Assembly (NCBI GenBank): GCA_003427395.1
Contig: BFEA01000022.1
Coordinates: forward strand, 949,315-970,942
Direction of reading: 5' to 3'
Origin: Chara braunii
Taxonomy: Eukaryota > Streptophyta > Charophyceae > Charales > Characeae
Length of the DNA: 21,628 nt
The notes under the pieces: model-generated
Database searches by the model: none
What the model was told of the DNA's origin: nothing
Seen by the model: only the letters and a program-made list of their open reading frames with translations
Translations under genes and position numbers: made by a program
Shown: positions 8,026 through 17,647 of the stretch, one piece after another
Layout: the number at the start of each line of letters is the position of its first letter
Position numbering within the stretch: position 1 is the first letter of the stretch

Positions 8026-9880
8026 TCACGTGTTTCCCGAGCTAGAAGCCTGGGAATAAGTTGCCCCCATCTTTGGAGCAACCTTTTGCGTAACCTTAGT
8101 GTTCTGGCACTTGTACTGCGAGTGTCCGTATTCCCCGCAGTTGATACAAGCACCACGCGTTCGGCGGTGACGCCACACGTCTTGATCAAGACCTGCCCTT
8201 ACCCATTCAGCCTGCTTTGTCTGATTGGAGGCGGTCTTCCCTTGACCCCTAGGCTGGCCCTTCCCTCGACCTGCCGCCTTAGTCTTAACTACCGCGGCGA
8301 GGGTGCTACCCTCAGCTACCTCCTCGCCGTCATACTCTGAGTAGTCCATCACGTCAGTGAGCTCACGATCTCAGTTTGAGTTCCATCAGACTCAACCATC
8401 ATCAACTTCGCCCCCTTCTTCTTCCACTCCTGAGGACTCTTCTTCTTCTTTGAGTCATTCCTTGAGGTGGGTTGAGCATTGCCTAGCGTGGCCTCCAAGT
8501 CTAAGGCTTTCCTAGACAATGTCTCAAACGAGTGGTACTCAGTGCGTGCCTCGCTGGCTAGCAAGTTCCTAATGTTCTCTGGGAGACATTTGACAAACGT
8601 AGTCAATAGGAACTGATCGCTGTAGTTGATGCCTGAGACGAGGATCAGGCTCTCAACGGTAGTCGTAAGCTCTCTAACTGACCTGAACTTGCATTGGTCT
8701 AGTTTGTTAATGGCATCAGTGGCCTTTTGTGCCTCCTGTGGGTTATGCCATCGAGCTTCTACCATTTCCATGAACTGGTCTAACGTTAGGGACTTAGCCC
8801 AGTCCGCCATGCGTCTCCCATACCCGGCCTTTATAACTACACGATCTAACCATTTGGCTGCCTTACCCTCCAGGTAAGATGCCGCAGTTACCACTTTCTC
8901 CTCTAGCAAGGTTCTCTTGGCCTTCACCCAAACCGGGACTGTTCTCAACCAAGTGTTGAGTTCTTCGCCCTTTCCCTCGCCTGAGAAGGCAAGAGGTGGT
9001 TTCATTGGGGTCTTAGGATACCATTGACCCTACGGCTGTCCAGATTGCTGAACAGGTTGTTGCGGTGGTGTAGCTCCCACCGTTGGACCCGAAGAAGAAG
9101 ATGCAACAGTCTGTGAGACTGCTGCAGACGTACCACTTGGCTGTGTACCAGCTTGAACTGGAAAGGGGCCTGACATCGCCGATAACGGCAACGGCGATTG
9201 TGCTGGTGGCTGGAATCCCTGCTTTGTCAACGCATCCAGGATCTGGTCTAGAGTGCTCTGCATGAAGTCTAATTTGCTGTCCACGTGTGCGTGCAGTGAC
9301 AACATATTCTTCTTCAATACTTTCAGCGGGTCAGTCAATGTTGACTCATCCAAGCCCTCTAATTCAGCCTTGTCAGCCTCTAAAGTTTCAAGCCTCGCTG
9401 CTCTAGTTTTCATCGCATTTTCTCTATCGGTAGCTTCTTTAAGGTCCTGCTCTAACTTACGGCGGAGCATCTCGACCTGCTGGATCTCTCTAAGCTCCCT
9501 CTAACGCGGGGTCAACGGGCTGAACTGCGCGCCCGCCATTTGACTAGAAGACTGTCTAGAACCTGTGGAACCAGAAGTGCCCGAGGAACTTGTGGAACTC
9601 GTTGGCATTCCCAACTGGCCCCCATTAGTCCCTGACGAGGACGCAGATGATGACGCAGCAGAGCTTGCGCCGTTAGCCATTGCTGCTGCTTTGGCTGCTG
9701 TTGCCTGCTCTCTAGCTGCTGCGTTTGCTGCTGCTATCTCGCTGCTAGCGCACGGGCTCTTCGTAGCCGTCTTTCTTCTCCCGGATCTAAGGCCTGGAAC
9801 ACGTGCCGTACCCTCATTGCCCCTGCACGTGTTAGTCTCCTAATGTCAGCTCTATCATCAAGAGGGTCTGACCCACTCAT
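8026..9880 (-). pseudogene. Element A gag, broken
   Basis: Gag packages the element RNA and forms virus-like particles in the cytoplasm. The likely start is ATG at 9878-9880 (MSGSDPLDDRADIRRL). An arginine-rich then alanine/serine-rich N-terminus follows, crossing a frameshift near 9730-9750 and a TAG at 9501-9503. Next comes a coiled-coil-like stretch (MLRRKLEQDLKEATDREN), a Q/P/S-rich linker and TAG at 9030-9032. The capsid-type Retrotrans_gag domain (about 8480-9005) includes LAFSGEGKGEELNTWLR and a YLEGKAAKWL block. After a frameshift near 8355 come a basic G/R/K region and one zinc knuckle, C-X2-C-X4-H-X4-C (8107-8148). Two stops and at least three frame changes make it non-functional. 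Confidence 0.85.
8107..8148 (-). other. CCHC zinc knuckle of element A gag
   Basis: CINCGEYGHSQYKC fits C-X2-C-X4-H-X4-C exactly. This is the nucleocapsid motif that binds element RNA, preceded by a lysine/arginine/glycine-rich stretch. Confidence 0.93.
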
Positions 9881-11159
9881 TAGTTAGGCAGATAGTATCT
9901 GCACTAGAATCCCCTAATGGAATCCTACCGCAGCATGTATCTGACCGACACGTAATTTTCTATAAATAGTTGTGTGTGGTGAGTTCCCTACTATACCGAA
10001 TCAATTGGCATGTCTACAACATTCACACAAATTGTCTACATAGTCTAGATGCACCCTGATTGGTTCACTTACAGCAGCATTAGTTAGAACTGGCTATGGC
10101 AGCATACAACAGTCCTACACTAATCTGTCTGTGAGGTTAGCAGTCCGTCAACCAACTAATCAAAGGTACAAAAGACAATGCAGCAGATGTATGATTGTTG
10201 GGTATAGTTGTGTATACAGTTGAGCTCCAATTGGAACCTACCGTCCCCTCAATCCAACATACCGAACAACATCTTGAGCAAAGCAGTGTTTTCGTGTGTG
10301 TATCGGACCACCCCTGTGCCCAAGTCAGAGCCAAGTAAGCCAGCCAGCCCACTCTTATTTACCCTCGTACGGAAACGAGCCTTACACCCGGATGATCTGG
10401 CTGATCAGGAGGATTATTAAGAGCGCCCCATCTCTTCAGGAATTCTTTAACGTCGCAGTCAGGATGACGATCACAGCTAGAATCATACCGAGTACCCAAC
10501 CAGAAATGTTTATAGACGGTCTGGTAAGCGTCTCATACAAGAGTGGCACACTTGGCAAGACTTCTATCTGAGCGCAGCAAGTGCCAAACAGGACAGCAGC
10601 CATCGCATGCGTGCACTGCTCCCTGTGGGTTGGCATGGTGACCGTGAGCTAGTGCTTCGACCAGGGCCCTTCAGAGGCAGCGCCCTTTCTCCTTCTAGAT
10701 GCTTCCGGGAAGATTGTCGTCTCTCAAGGTAGCGCGCTCACGACACCTCACCAAGGAGAGGACTCTCAAGTTGGACTCACTTCCTCACAGTAAGAAGATA
10801 TTGAGAAGGTAGATAAGGTGAGGGATCAACATACCTGGAGATAGCTGCCCCCAACCACAAATTTCTCACCAATTGAGCTGAAGTTGCATTTGATGACCGG
10901 TCATGACCTCAGTACCACCCACAACGCAATGCAGTGCCACCTTAGTCCAATGCCACATCAGCATGCTCTCATCATCAATCAAACATTCCGCTGTATTCCA
11001 CGGCATACACTGCCATACCAGCCTTCCGGTGCACCCCTCTCTACCCAGGGCGTGCACCTATAGTGGGTTGGCGTCACAAGTACCCACTGCGAAGAAGCAT
11101 CCTCAACGCACCAAGTCTGTATAACGCTAGTGTGCCAAAGGTAAGTGGCGATCAAACCA
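9881..11159 (-). other. Untranslated leader of element A
   Basis: About 1.3 kb separates the primer binding site from the gag ATG. No gag or pol similarity is visible. It contains a short minus-strand ORF with a hydrophobic C-terminus (10436-10636), a plus-strand TATAAATA (9961-9968) and a 12-bp perfect palindrome ATGACCGGTCAT (about 10893-10904). Long leaders are common in plant Gypsy elements and often carry packaging signals, but nothing specific can be assigned here. Confidence 0.6.
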
Positions 11160-11171
11160 GCTCCGATACCA
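11160..11171 (-). promoter_or_regulatory. Primer binding site of element A
   Basis: On the minus strand TGGTATCGGAGC lies 3 nt inside the LTR end. It matches the usual plant initiator-Met PBS (TGGTATCAGAGC) at 11 of 12 positions, differing at position 8 (G for A). A tRNA 3' end pairs here to prime minus-strand DNA synthesis. Confidence 0.8.
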
Positions 11172-12278
11172 AATTGCAAGGAACATGAATATGGACGAAG
11201 CACAGAAATCCAGAATGCAAAATCACACTGAAGTCCAAGTATTCAAAGCCAAAGCAGATAGCACAATGGAACCGAGTAACCATCCAATTGAGAATGATAC
11301 AGAAGAATCGTGAGTCAATGTCCATGCCCAACTGGGCAACACCAACAACATAACCCAAGTGTAGCTCTCTCTTGTGAATGGCGCCAGACGCCCTATCTAC
11401 TCTACAGCCTATCCTACAACTACAACAATGAAAGCAACCAGACAACTTGACTACCGGCGAGTGATGATGTCAACACCAATGCCGACCTCCACCTCCACCA
11501 GGTATGTGTCCTCTTCACCCACACTCTCCCTTGTACCCACACAGCGCCCTTCACCTCCGAAGTACCACCTTCGCCCTTCACCCCTCTGCGCACACAGGCA
11601 GCCCGGCTATGGCCGCCAGCGCCCTGCGCTCACAGGCAGCGCCCTACCGCCTAGCGCTGTCCTGCTCCACTCAGCCTTAGCGCAGCGCAGCATGCATGCA
11701 ACGCAGCAGCGTACCGGCTATGGCGGCACATCGCCTGTACAACTCTCTGTTCGTCATTTACTCAACACTGCTGTTCGCACACAGGATCACCTTGGATACC
11801 CCACACGCAACACCCTGTACACTCGCACACGCCCGCACACATCTACAACTATGGCGGCTATGGCCGCTGCTACCCTATCGCTATGGCTAACTTCCTTCTC
11901 ACCCTCCTCGTCCTCGGGCTCACTGCAGACCACCTCGCACAAGTCGCTATGGCAGCGCTTCCGCATGGCTTACTTAGGAATGAATTAATGGCTGGGCGCT
12001 GCCTCTTGATTTTTACTTCTGTAACTCGCTGGTCTGCCCTTTTCCATCGGCCCATGGTGCGCACAGTACCTCATGGTACTTGCTGGACTGGACTGGGACT
12101 GACTGGACCGGTACCGCTGACTGCATGGGTTTGCACCACAGACTCACTGCAGTCGCACTGCCAACGTATTGAGGTTGGCTCCACCAGTTGCCCGCTTGCC
12201 TCTGCCTAAACATGAGCCCACTCCGAAAGGCCACTTCCGGGACCTTCCGGAAGTCTGTGGACTTGGCCTTTCGAGTAC

Positions 12279-12340
12279 TGTAGCATCTACGACCTTGACC
12301 TCTACAGAGCTGTAGCAGCTACGACCTTGACCTTTCAGTA
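12279..12340. repeat. 31-bp tandem repeat
   Basis: Two units beginning ctgtagca(t/g)ctacgaccttgacct (12279-12309 and 12310-12340), plus a partial third near 12350-12385. Each contains a GTAGC/GCTAC inverted pair. Confidence 0.75.
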
Positions 12341-12454
12341 GACCTAGAGCTACGACCTCTACAGACCTGTGACCCCTACTCGACAGACCTACAGATCGAA
12401 TCCCTACATCTGCACAGTCCTACGACAGACCAACAACAACTAACAAAACACAGG

Positions 12455-12458
12455 TCAC
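12455..12458. repeat. Direct repeat flanking element B (left)
   Basis: tcac immediately before the LTR TG, repeated at 18912-18915 immediately after the other LTR. Four bases are shared; five would be typical. Confidence 0.6.
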
Positions 12459-13059
12459 TGTTATGATTCTGGCTGTTCGTTGCCTGAAGGCCAACACTCG
12501 CTCACATAGACTTCCAGGTATGCCCATACATACACAGAAGGAATGGGAGAGGATAGGAGTATCACACCGCACAGGATAAGATAACACGCGGGAGACTTGA
12601 CCATGCGATATGACAGGTCCACACTGAGCCGTCACCACTTCCGGTTCACGCGTAGCGCAACAGCGATGTACACGGTACCAACTGCCAAAAGCCTTGAACC
12701 GATGTGCCCAATCTATCTATAGACTACAACTAGCCTAGACTCGACCTACACCGGACAGACTGACCGACCGGTACCGTATCTGTTTCGGCCTCTCGGCCTC
12801 TACCGGGACCGTCTATCAGAATAGGCCTTTAGGGCCTGTCTGTCCTAGGGGTAGGCCGGGCCTGCTATACGCAGTTAGGGTAGCTGTAGGGAATCCTGTT
12901 AGTACCGGGCCTGTGTTCACTCGGATTTGCAGATATATTCCCTCACAGGTAGGTCTCTCGGTTAGCCCTCAGCCAACCAAAATTGCGAATCTGTCCTACC
13001 TATAGTACAACCTCGACAGAGAAAGGCTACAGGCGACCAGAAAACAGCAAGTCATTGCA
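12459..13059 (-). repeat. 3' LTR of element B (601 bp, short form)
   Basis: TGTTATGATTCTGG at 12459 to attgca at 13059. It aligns with the 5' LTR at both ends but jumps from about 12624 (matching 17814) to ctgagc (matching 18444), so about 630 bp of the longer copy are absent. It has a TATA-like GAATATATC on the minus strand near 12931-12940. Confidence 0.92.
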
Positions 13060-13074
13060 GACCTACCCTCTCCC
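13060..13074 (-). promoter_or_regulatory. Polypurine tract of element B
   Basis: Minus-strand GGGAGAGGGTAGGTC directly precedes the TG of the 3' LTR, as expected for the plus-strand primer. Confidence 0.8.
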
Positions 13075-13092
13075 AGAGCGAGGACCTCCGAG

Positions 13093-13500
13093 CTAGGGGC
13101 GTAGGCCTGCAGAGCGCCGAAGGGATACTCCCTTCTTGGCTGCCTCATATTTGAGGATGACAGACTTGGCTGTCTTCAGAAGTTCCTTGCGAGTAAACCA
13201 GCGATTTTCAGTGTGTGGCTGGTATAAAAACTTCACAAGGTACTCCTTATTTGGACCTGCACCTGACTCATCCTCCACAGATTGGACCTCATACCCTTTG
13301 CCAGGGATAGGGGGACCGAACTGAGGAGGCCTGTCTGGGAATGCATCAGCTGGTGTGTGAATGGCAACAACTTAGATGCATGAAAGATAGGGTAGGTTTG
13401 TAGATGCAGAGGGACATCCACTGTATAGGATGGTCCAAATGGATTTGCTCCCACTGTATCTAAGACCTGCCATGGACCCATGTATCGTGGCAACAACTTT
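13093..13500 (-). pseudogene. Element B integrase C-terminus plus chromodomain
   Basis: The minus strand reads [20 protein letters not shown], then YTVDVPLHLQTYPIFHASKLLPF, which is the C-terminal integrase fold. After a frameshift near 13355-13370 comes a linker GPPIPGKGYEVQSVEDES and a chromodomain tail (KEYLVKFLYQPHTENRWFTRK). The frame ends at TAG 13093-13095, just before the polypurine tract. The RWFTR-EL-TA segment is nearly the same as in element A. The catalytic core that should precede it is absent, so this part is a remnant. Confidence 0.85.
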
Positions 13501-14182
13501 GGCGTGAGAATCGCAGTCTATAGTCCACGCACATCCTGAACTCATCATTCCCCTTTGCAACAAAGAGGACTGGTGCCCCAAACTCAGATGTGCTGGGCAT
13601 GATCCAACCCTTGCTGGTCAAGGTCTCTAACTATTTCCTGGGCTCTTCAAGTTCAGCAGGAGACATCCTGTAGGCCCGGCCCTTGGGAGGGACTGAACCA
13701 GGCAGGATCTCAATCTTATGTTTGGTCTGCCTATGGACAAGTCCAGTAGGCTCCTCCATAAGATCTGAGAAGTTGTCGACAACCTGCTGAATTTGAGAGG
13801 GACAGGGAGCAGTCTCCACGTCAGTCTGTTTGACATAGGCCACGGACAGACGAGCGTGGTCAGTCTGGCGTGAGAATCGCAGAAATCTGCGAGCACTCAT
13901 ACAATAACAACTGCTGGCCGGATGGTACTCGTCAGCGAGCATGCAAGGGCGATATACCCCATGCCGGTCAGGTAGCTCAACCCTAGGGATCCGCCAGTCG
14001 ATCATAGGATTGGTGGCTCCAAGCCACTCCATAGAGATGACAAGGTCAAAGGGAACGTTAGGAAACACATAGAAGTTCGGGCGGTGCCTGACTTCCCCCT
14101 GCTTGTCAAAGGACACAGGTAGGCCCTTGACAGCAGTGGTGATCGTGACTGTGGAGGAGTCTCCAATGCGTACCTCCAAAGG
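13501..14182 (-). pseudogene. Element B protease C-terminal part, linker and start of RT
   Basis: After TAG at 14180-14182 the frame continues through a block like the second protease motif (FDLVISMEWLGATNPMIDW), then a linker ending DNFSDLMEEPTGLV, and enters RT: HKIEILPGSVPPKGRAYRM. A TAG at 13631-13633 occupies the place of the usual glutamine (RK-stop-LE). The frame then reads [20 protein letters not shown] and FRMCVDYR. Right after this RT block the sequence switches to integrase (about 13500-13520). RT therefore lacks its catalytic YxDD part. Confidence 0.85.
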
Positions 14183-14528
14183 CTATCGCAATTTCACCAA
14201 TCTCTGATCCAAGTGCAGCTTGCTGACTGCCTTTGGAGAGATGAAGTTGCGAGTAGCCCCACAGTCTAAGAGCCCTTTGATCTTGGCTCCCAGGATGGAG
14301 GGTCGAAGCAAGATGAGTTCAGACTTATGCTGCTTCTTTTCCTGCAAGGACATGAAAATATCAGCAATACATTGAGCATCATCCTCCTCCCACGTCTCAT
14401 CCAACTCAGAGTCTTCAAAAGTGAAAGACCCTGACGAGGCAACTCCTGAGATAGAAGAACCAGCGAGAGAATGTGAAGATTCGCCTTCATCAGAAAGTGA
14501 ATCAGCACTTCCACCTCTCTCTGCTCTA
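14183..14528 (-). pseudogene. Element B protease N-terminal part (start of pol)
   Basis: The pol frame lies +1 relative to gag and is readable from about 14525. An acidic, serine-rich linker is followed by ILGAKIKGLLDCGATRNFIS. Catalytic aspartate D (codon 14264-14266) lies in DCGA, with cysteine in place of the commoner serine or threonine. TAG at 14180-14182 interrupts the frame. The gag-pol junction at 14526-14535 has an A6 run followed by a stop. Confidence 0.82.
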
Positions 14529-16112
14529 GTTTTTTGAACTAGAGTTGCCTGTAGACCTACGAGGCATGCTAGGACAGTCCTTTAAGAAGTGGTCCCTCTC
14601 GCATCTCAGGCAGGCACCCTTGTCCTTTCTCTTCCTCCAGACCCCCTCCTGGATCCTCAGTGCATGTCAGGGGAAGGTGGAAGGGTCAAGGGGGTCAGCT
14701 GGCCATCGGACGTCACGTGGTAAGGGTACTCTCTGGGCACCAGGGGAAGAGACACGTCCCTTTCCTTTCCCCTGTCGACTGGTTGATGCTTTCTGGGCAG
14801 GGGCCTTACCCTTTGTCAGGCCCATCAAAGCATCGGTCAGGGCAAGAACAACTTAGTGTGCAGCAGATGATGATGATGCAGTCCCAGGTGGAGGGCTCCC
14901 ACCCTGAGATGCTGCGTCACTATCTGAACCAGAAACTGCAGCAGCAAACAGGGCACCCTTCCTCCTCCTTCGCCCTTTTGAGGAGGGTCCCTTCCTTCCT
15001 TCAGAAGGTGCTTCCTGGACATGGAGTTTGGACGCCAAGTCCAGGGCTGCTCTGCCAAAGGACCGCCAGTCCTTGTGGCCCTGAGAGAAAAGAGCAAGCT
15101 GGAATTGCTCAGGCGCTGCCCTTAGGAAATGAATGAGCAGATCCCGCTCACTCGTCTCCAACCCAGGAGTCGATGTCAGACTCTCAAAGGTGGAGTACAG
15201 TTTGGACAAGGAGCCATCAAACTTCTTCTGGCCCAAGCGCATAATTTTGTCTGCAAACCGGTCCTGCAGGGCCTGCAGAAATCCAGCCACCCCCAACCTC
15301 TGCGCCCAATCAGCCATCTCCATACCTTGCTTGCTAGAGGTAGAGGTGCACCATTTCAGTGCTGATCGCTCCAAGCGAGCAAGGATGGCTGACACCTTCA
15401 CATCCTCATCACATTTGAACCCACTCAGGTAGGTCCTCTGTGCAACAACCCAGTCTGCCACATCCACCTTTGGGTCCTCACCTGAGAAGATGGGTGGCGG
15501 TGTCAGCTTAGGCCACTGAAACTCAAATGGTGATGAGGGTTGTGAAGCTGCTGTTGATGTGGGTGTAGGGGGTGGAGATGCAGGTCTGGAGTGTGGGCGT
15601 GATGCAGGTTTTCCTTGAGAAGGTCCAGGAGAAGGAGAAACAGCAGGAGTGGAAGGGATCTTCAGATGTGTAAAGATCAGATCCAGCTTGGTAGAAATGT
15701 TATCCAACTTTTTTGAAAAAGCTGAGTGGTTGTTCTCCAAACTGGTAATCCAGTCATCCCAGTTAGTAAAATAGGAACGGTTGATATCATCCTGCAGGAG
15801 GATGAATTCAGCCGTATACTTATTGTACTGACTCGAACTCCCACTGGTCTTGACCTTTTCCACATCTGCAACCAGGAGCTTTCTCCTGGCTTCCTTCTAA
15901 GCTGCTTCCTCTTTCTTCTTCACCTCGGCCTTTAGAGTCTCAACGGCTTTGTCCTGTTGGCGGAGTTTCTCCTCCTAGGCCTGCAGTTCAGCCTCTAAAG
16001 GGTCCAGGAGAACAGGTGTCTCAGGCTATACTGTAATCTTTAACTGTACCTGAGGCTTCTCTTCAGAAGTCTCAGCCTTCTGAGACACAGCTGCCTTCTC
16101 TGAATCGGCCAT
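14526..16112 (-). pseudogene. Element B gag, broken by stops
   Basis: From ATG at 16110-16112 (MADSEKAAVSQKAETSEEK) a single frame can be followed for about 528 codons to TAG 14526-14528, with no frameshift but five in-frame stops: TAG 16026-16028, TAG 15975-15977, TAG 15897-15899, TAA 14853-14855 and TGA 14667-14669. The N-terminus is a charged probable coiled coil (AELQA, EEKLRQQDKAVETLKAEVKK). A proline/serine-rich linker follows. The capsid-type domain starts near LTPPPIFSGEDPKVDVADW (about 15480-15510), and a basic K/R/G tail leads to a CCHC zinc knuckle (14574-14612). Gag would form the particle and package RNA. It has clearly diverged from gag A in sequence but keeps the same domain order. 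Confidence 0.85.
14574..14612 (-). other. CCHC zinc knuckle of element B gag
   Basis: CLRCERDHFLKDC fits C-X2-C-X4-H-X4-C and lies about 15 codons before the gag stop, downstream of a K/R-rich stretch. Confidence 0.9.
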
Positions 16113-17633
16113 TTGCACCCTCACAATACAGATAAATAAAACAAACAACAATCAGGGACCAAGCAGGAGGTAACAGGAATTGAGTGTTATCTTCAGTACT
16201 AACTCAATTGCTGTCACCTGCCTGGAGAGAGAAGATTGGTTAGTTCTGAGCAAGTGAGTGCTCAGTCTCAGCAGACCGCTTGAGGGTCAGGGTCAGTTCA
16301 GAGTCCACTCAGGCAAAAACCCATTTCACGATTTTTCCATCCCTGCCCTGACACAACAATTGCATGCAATACTTGCAAAACCTGCTTCAATAATAGGCAG
16401 GATGCAGTCTTGGATTGATTAGTATTGATTAGTAATTAGACAGAGTGACTAATTAGGATTAGACAGATTGACTAATTAGGATTAGACAGGTCTCTCCTGA
16501 TGACCAAGATGCAGCGATTTACAGGATATCCTATTTTTAGACTTACCCTACAGACCTCAACATTGTATGATCCTGTATGCCATACCCTGGGTATGGCGGA
16601 TTACAGTTTTCACTGTAACTGACTCAGAGCATCAAATCTGGATGTGCGATTTCAGACACTGACAGAATACTGAATTGCGATTTACCAGGGACTGACAGAA
16701 CTGAATTCTGACGGACAGAATCAAAGTTATGACTGACCCTAGTCTAGTCTAACTTTAGCTATGTCACCGCAGAATTCAAATTTGCATTATCATTGATAAC
16801 ATACCCCTGAATGCACCAATTCACTGCACAGTGTCAATCGCAGTACTGTAAAGCAGCCCCAGATGAGATATGAGCCAGAGGGAAGGTCAAACAGGGTTAG
16901 TAGAAGTCAAAGAAGATAGGTAGGGGAAGTTGGATATGGCTGTCCCACAGTCTGAATTTGGATTTTCAACTGTCACCTGACAGACAGACCAAATTTTGCT
17001 ATTCTAAAAATAGCCCCAGAATCGCCACACAGGATGGAGTAAGGAACACACACCTACTTCAGGGTCGACTCTGAAGAAGATGCATAAAACCCTGGCTATG
17101 GCTGACTGGACAACCTCATCTCGCCAGTTTCACGTCCTGACAGTATCCAGTGTTCCCACGTACCAAATTTCCTAAAACTTGGTGATCCAGCAGATTACCC
17201 TGGGGCGCTTCACCGCCAACTGACTGAATCAAAGAATGATGATTCCCAGGTGCCAATAACTGACAAAGTCAGTACAACGCCAACACCCAGTACTGCGCTG
17301 CTTGGAAATTGGGGATCCTGACCCAATTCCACAATCGCCACCTCCTGGGATCACTTCCTTCCCAATCGCCAACCTCCAGGTGAATCGCCAGGCTATATTT
17401 AGCCTCTCAGAGCCTCCCAGGCCTCTGAGTATCAGTCACTAACCACTCCTGGACAATCCTAGTTAGGAGTGAGTCACTCTCTGCCCAATTCTTCTCGCCA
17501 CACACTCACAACCACCACCCTTACCGATAACAACCCTGAAGATGATGAATCACCATGAAACTCAACTCCAGTATCTTGCCAGATGATGATGGATGCTCCA
17601 ACTCAACAATCGCTCTAGAGCCTGGATCCAAAC
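16113..17633 (-). other. Untranslated leader of element B
   Basis: About 1.5 kb between the PBS and the gag ATG without recognisable coding sequence. It holds a 23-bp tandem repeat (16435-16490) and several scattered (A/T)CGCCA motifs between 17020 and 17510 (for example three within 17332-17392). Confidence 0.65.
16435..16490. repeat. 23-bp tandem repeat in element B leader
   Basis: Units at 16435-16457 and 16458-16480 (attagacaga-tgactaattagg, one or two differences), with a partial third to 16490. Shorter gattagta repeats sit just upstream. Confidence 0.9.
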
Positions 17634-17645
17634 GCTTCGATACCA
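17634..17645 (-). promoter_or_regulatory. Primer binding site of element B
   Basis: Minus-strand TGGTATCGAAGC lies 2 nt inside the 5' LTR end. It matches the usual plant initiator-Met PBS at 10 of 12 positions, with GA for AG at positions 8-9. Confidence 0.8.
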
Positions 17646-17647
17646 AT

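Larger units (their letters stand above)
2023..12458 (-). mobile_element. Element A: Ty3/Gypsy chromovirus, interrupted and decayed
   Basis: On the minus strand this stretch shows, in order: an LTR ending beside a tRNA-type primer binding site, a leader of about 1.3 kb, gag with a CCHC zinc knuckle, protease, reverse transcriptase, RNase H, integrase and C-terminal chromodomain, a polypurine tract and an LTR. The order RT-RNaseH-INT is diagnostic of Ty3/Gypsy, and the chromodomain places it with chromoviruses. It is interrupted by a solo family D LTR (6405-7734) and carries several in-frame stops and frameshifts. The two LTRs share only their R/U5-like half (2023 to about 2537 with 11175 to about 11717). 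The outer limit of the 5' LTR is therefore uncertain, and no target duplication could be confirmed. Confidence 0.85.
11175..12458 (-). repeat. 5' LTR of element A, outer limit uncertain
   Basis: The PBS-proximal part (11175 to about 11717) matches the 3' LTR closely and includes the same AGCGCC-rich run. From about 11720 to 12458 the sequence has no counterpart in the 3' LTR. It is either an unrelated U3 or sequence joined by recombination. Element B starts at 12459. The expected A terminus (complement of TGTGAGGAATGAG) was not found on either side of B. Confidence 0.6.

Noticed and set aside
9565-9843. Alanine/valine-rich ORF on the plus strand
   Set aside because: It is the antisense of the GCA/GCT-rich N-terminal part of element A gag; composition explains it.
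9961-9968. Plus-strand TATAAATA in element A leader as a host promoter
   Set aside because: No supported downstream plus-strand gene; a single TATA match in AT-rich sequence is expected by chance.
11374-11988. 204-codon plus-strand ORF with P/S/T-rich peptide
   Set aside because: It runs across the R/U5-like half of A's LTR and into the unmatched half; the homologous stretch in the 3' LTR is not kept in the same way, so it is a chance frame in a low-stop GC-rich repeat.
14660-15136. 158-codon plus-strand ORF
   Set aside because: It lies antisense to element B gag, which has a capsid-type domain and zinc knuckle on the minus strand.
13631-16112. Reading TAG as glutamine (alternative nuclear code) to explain stops in element B
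   Set aside because: TAA and TGA also interrupt the same frames, element A has TGA and TAG at non-glutamine sites, and both elements carry frameshifts; ordinary decay is enough.
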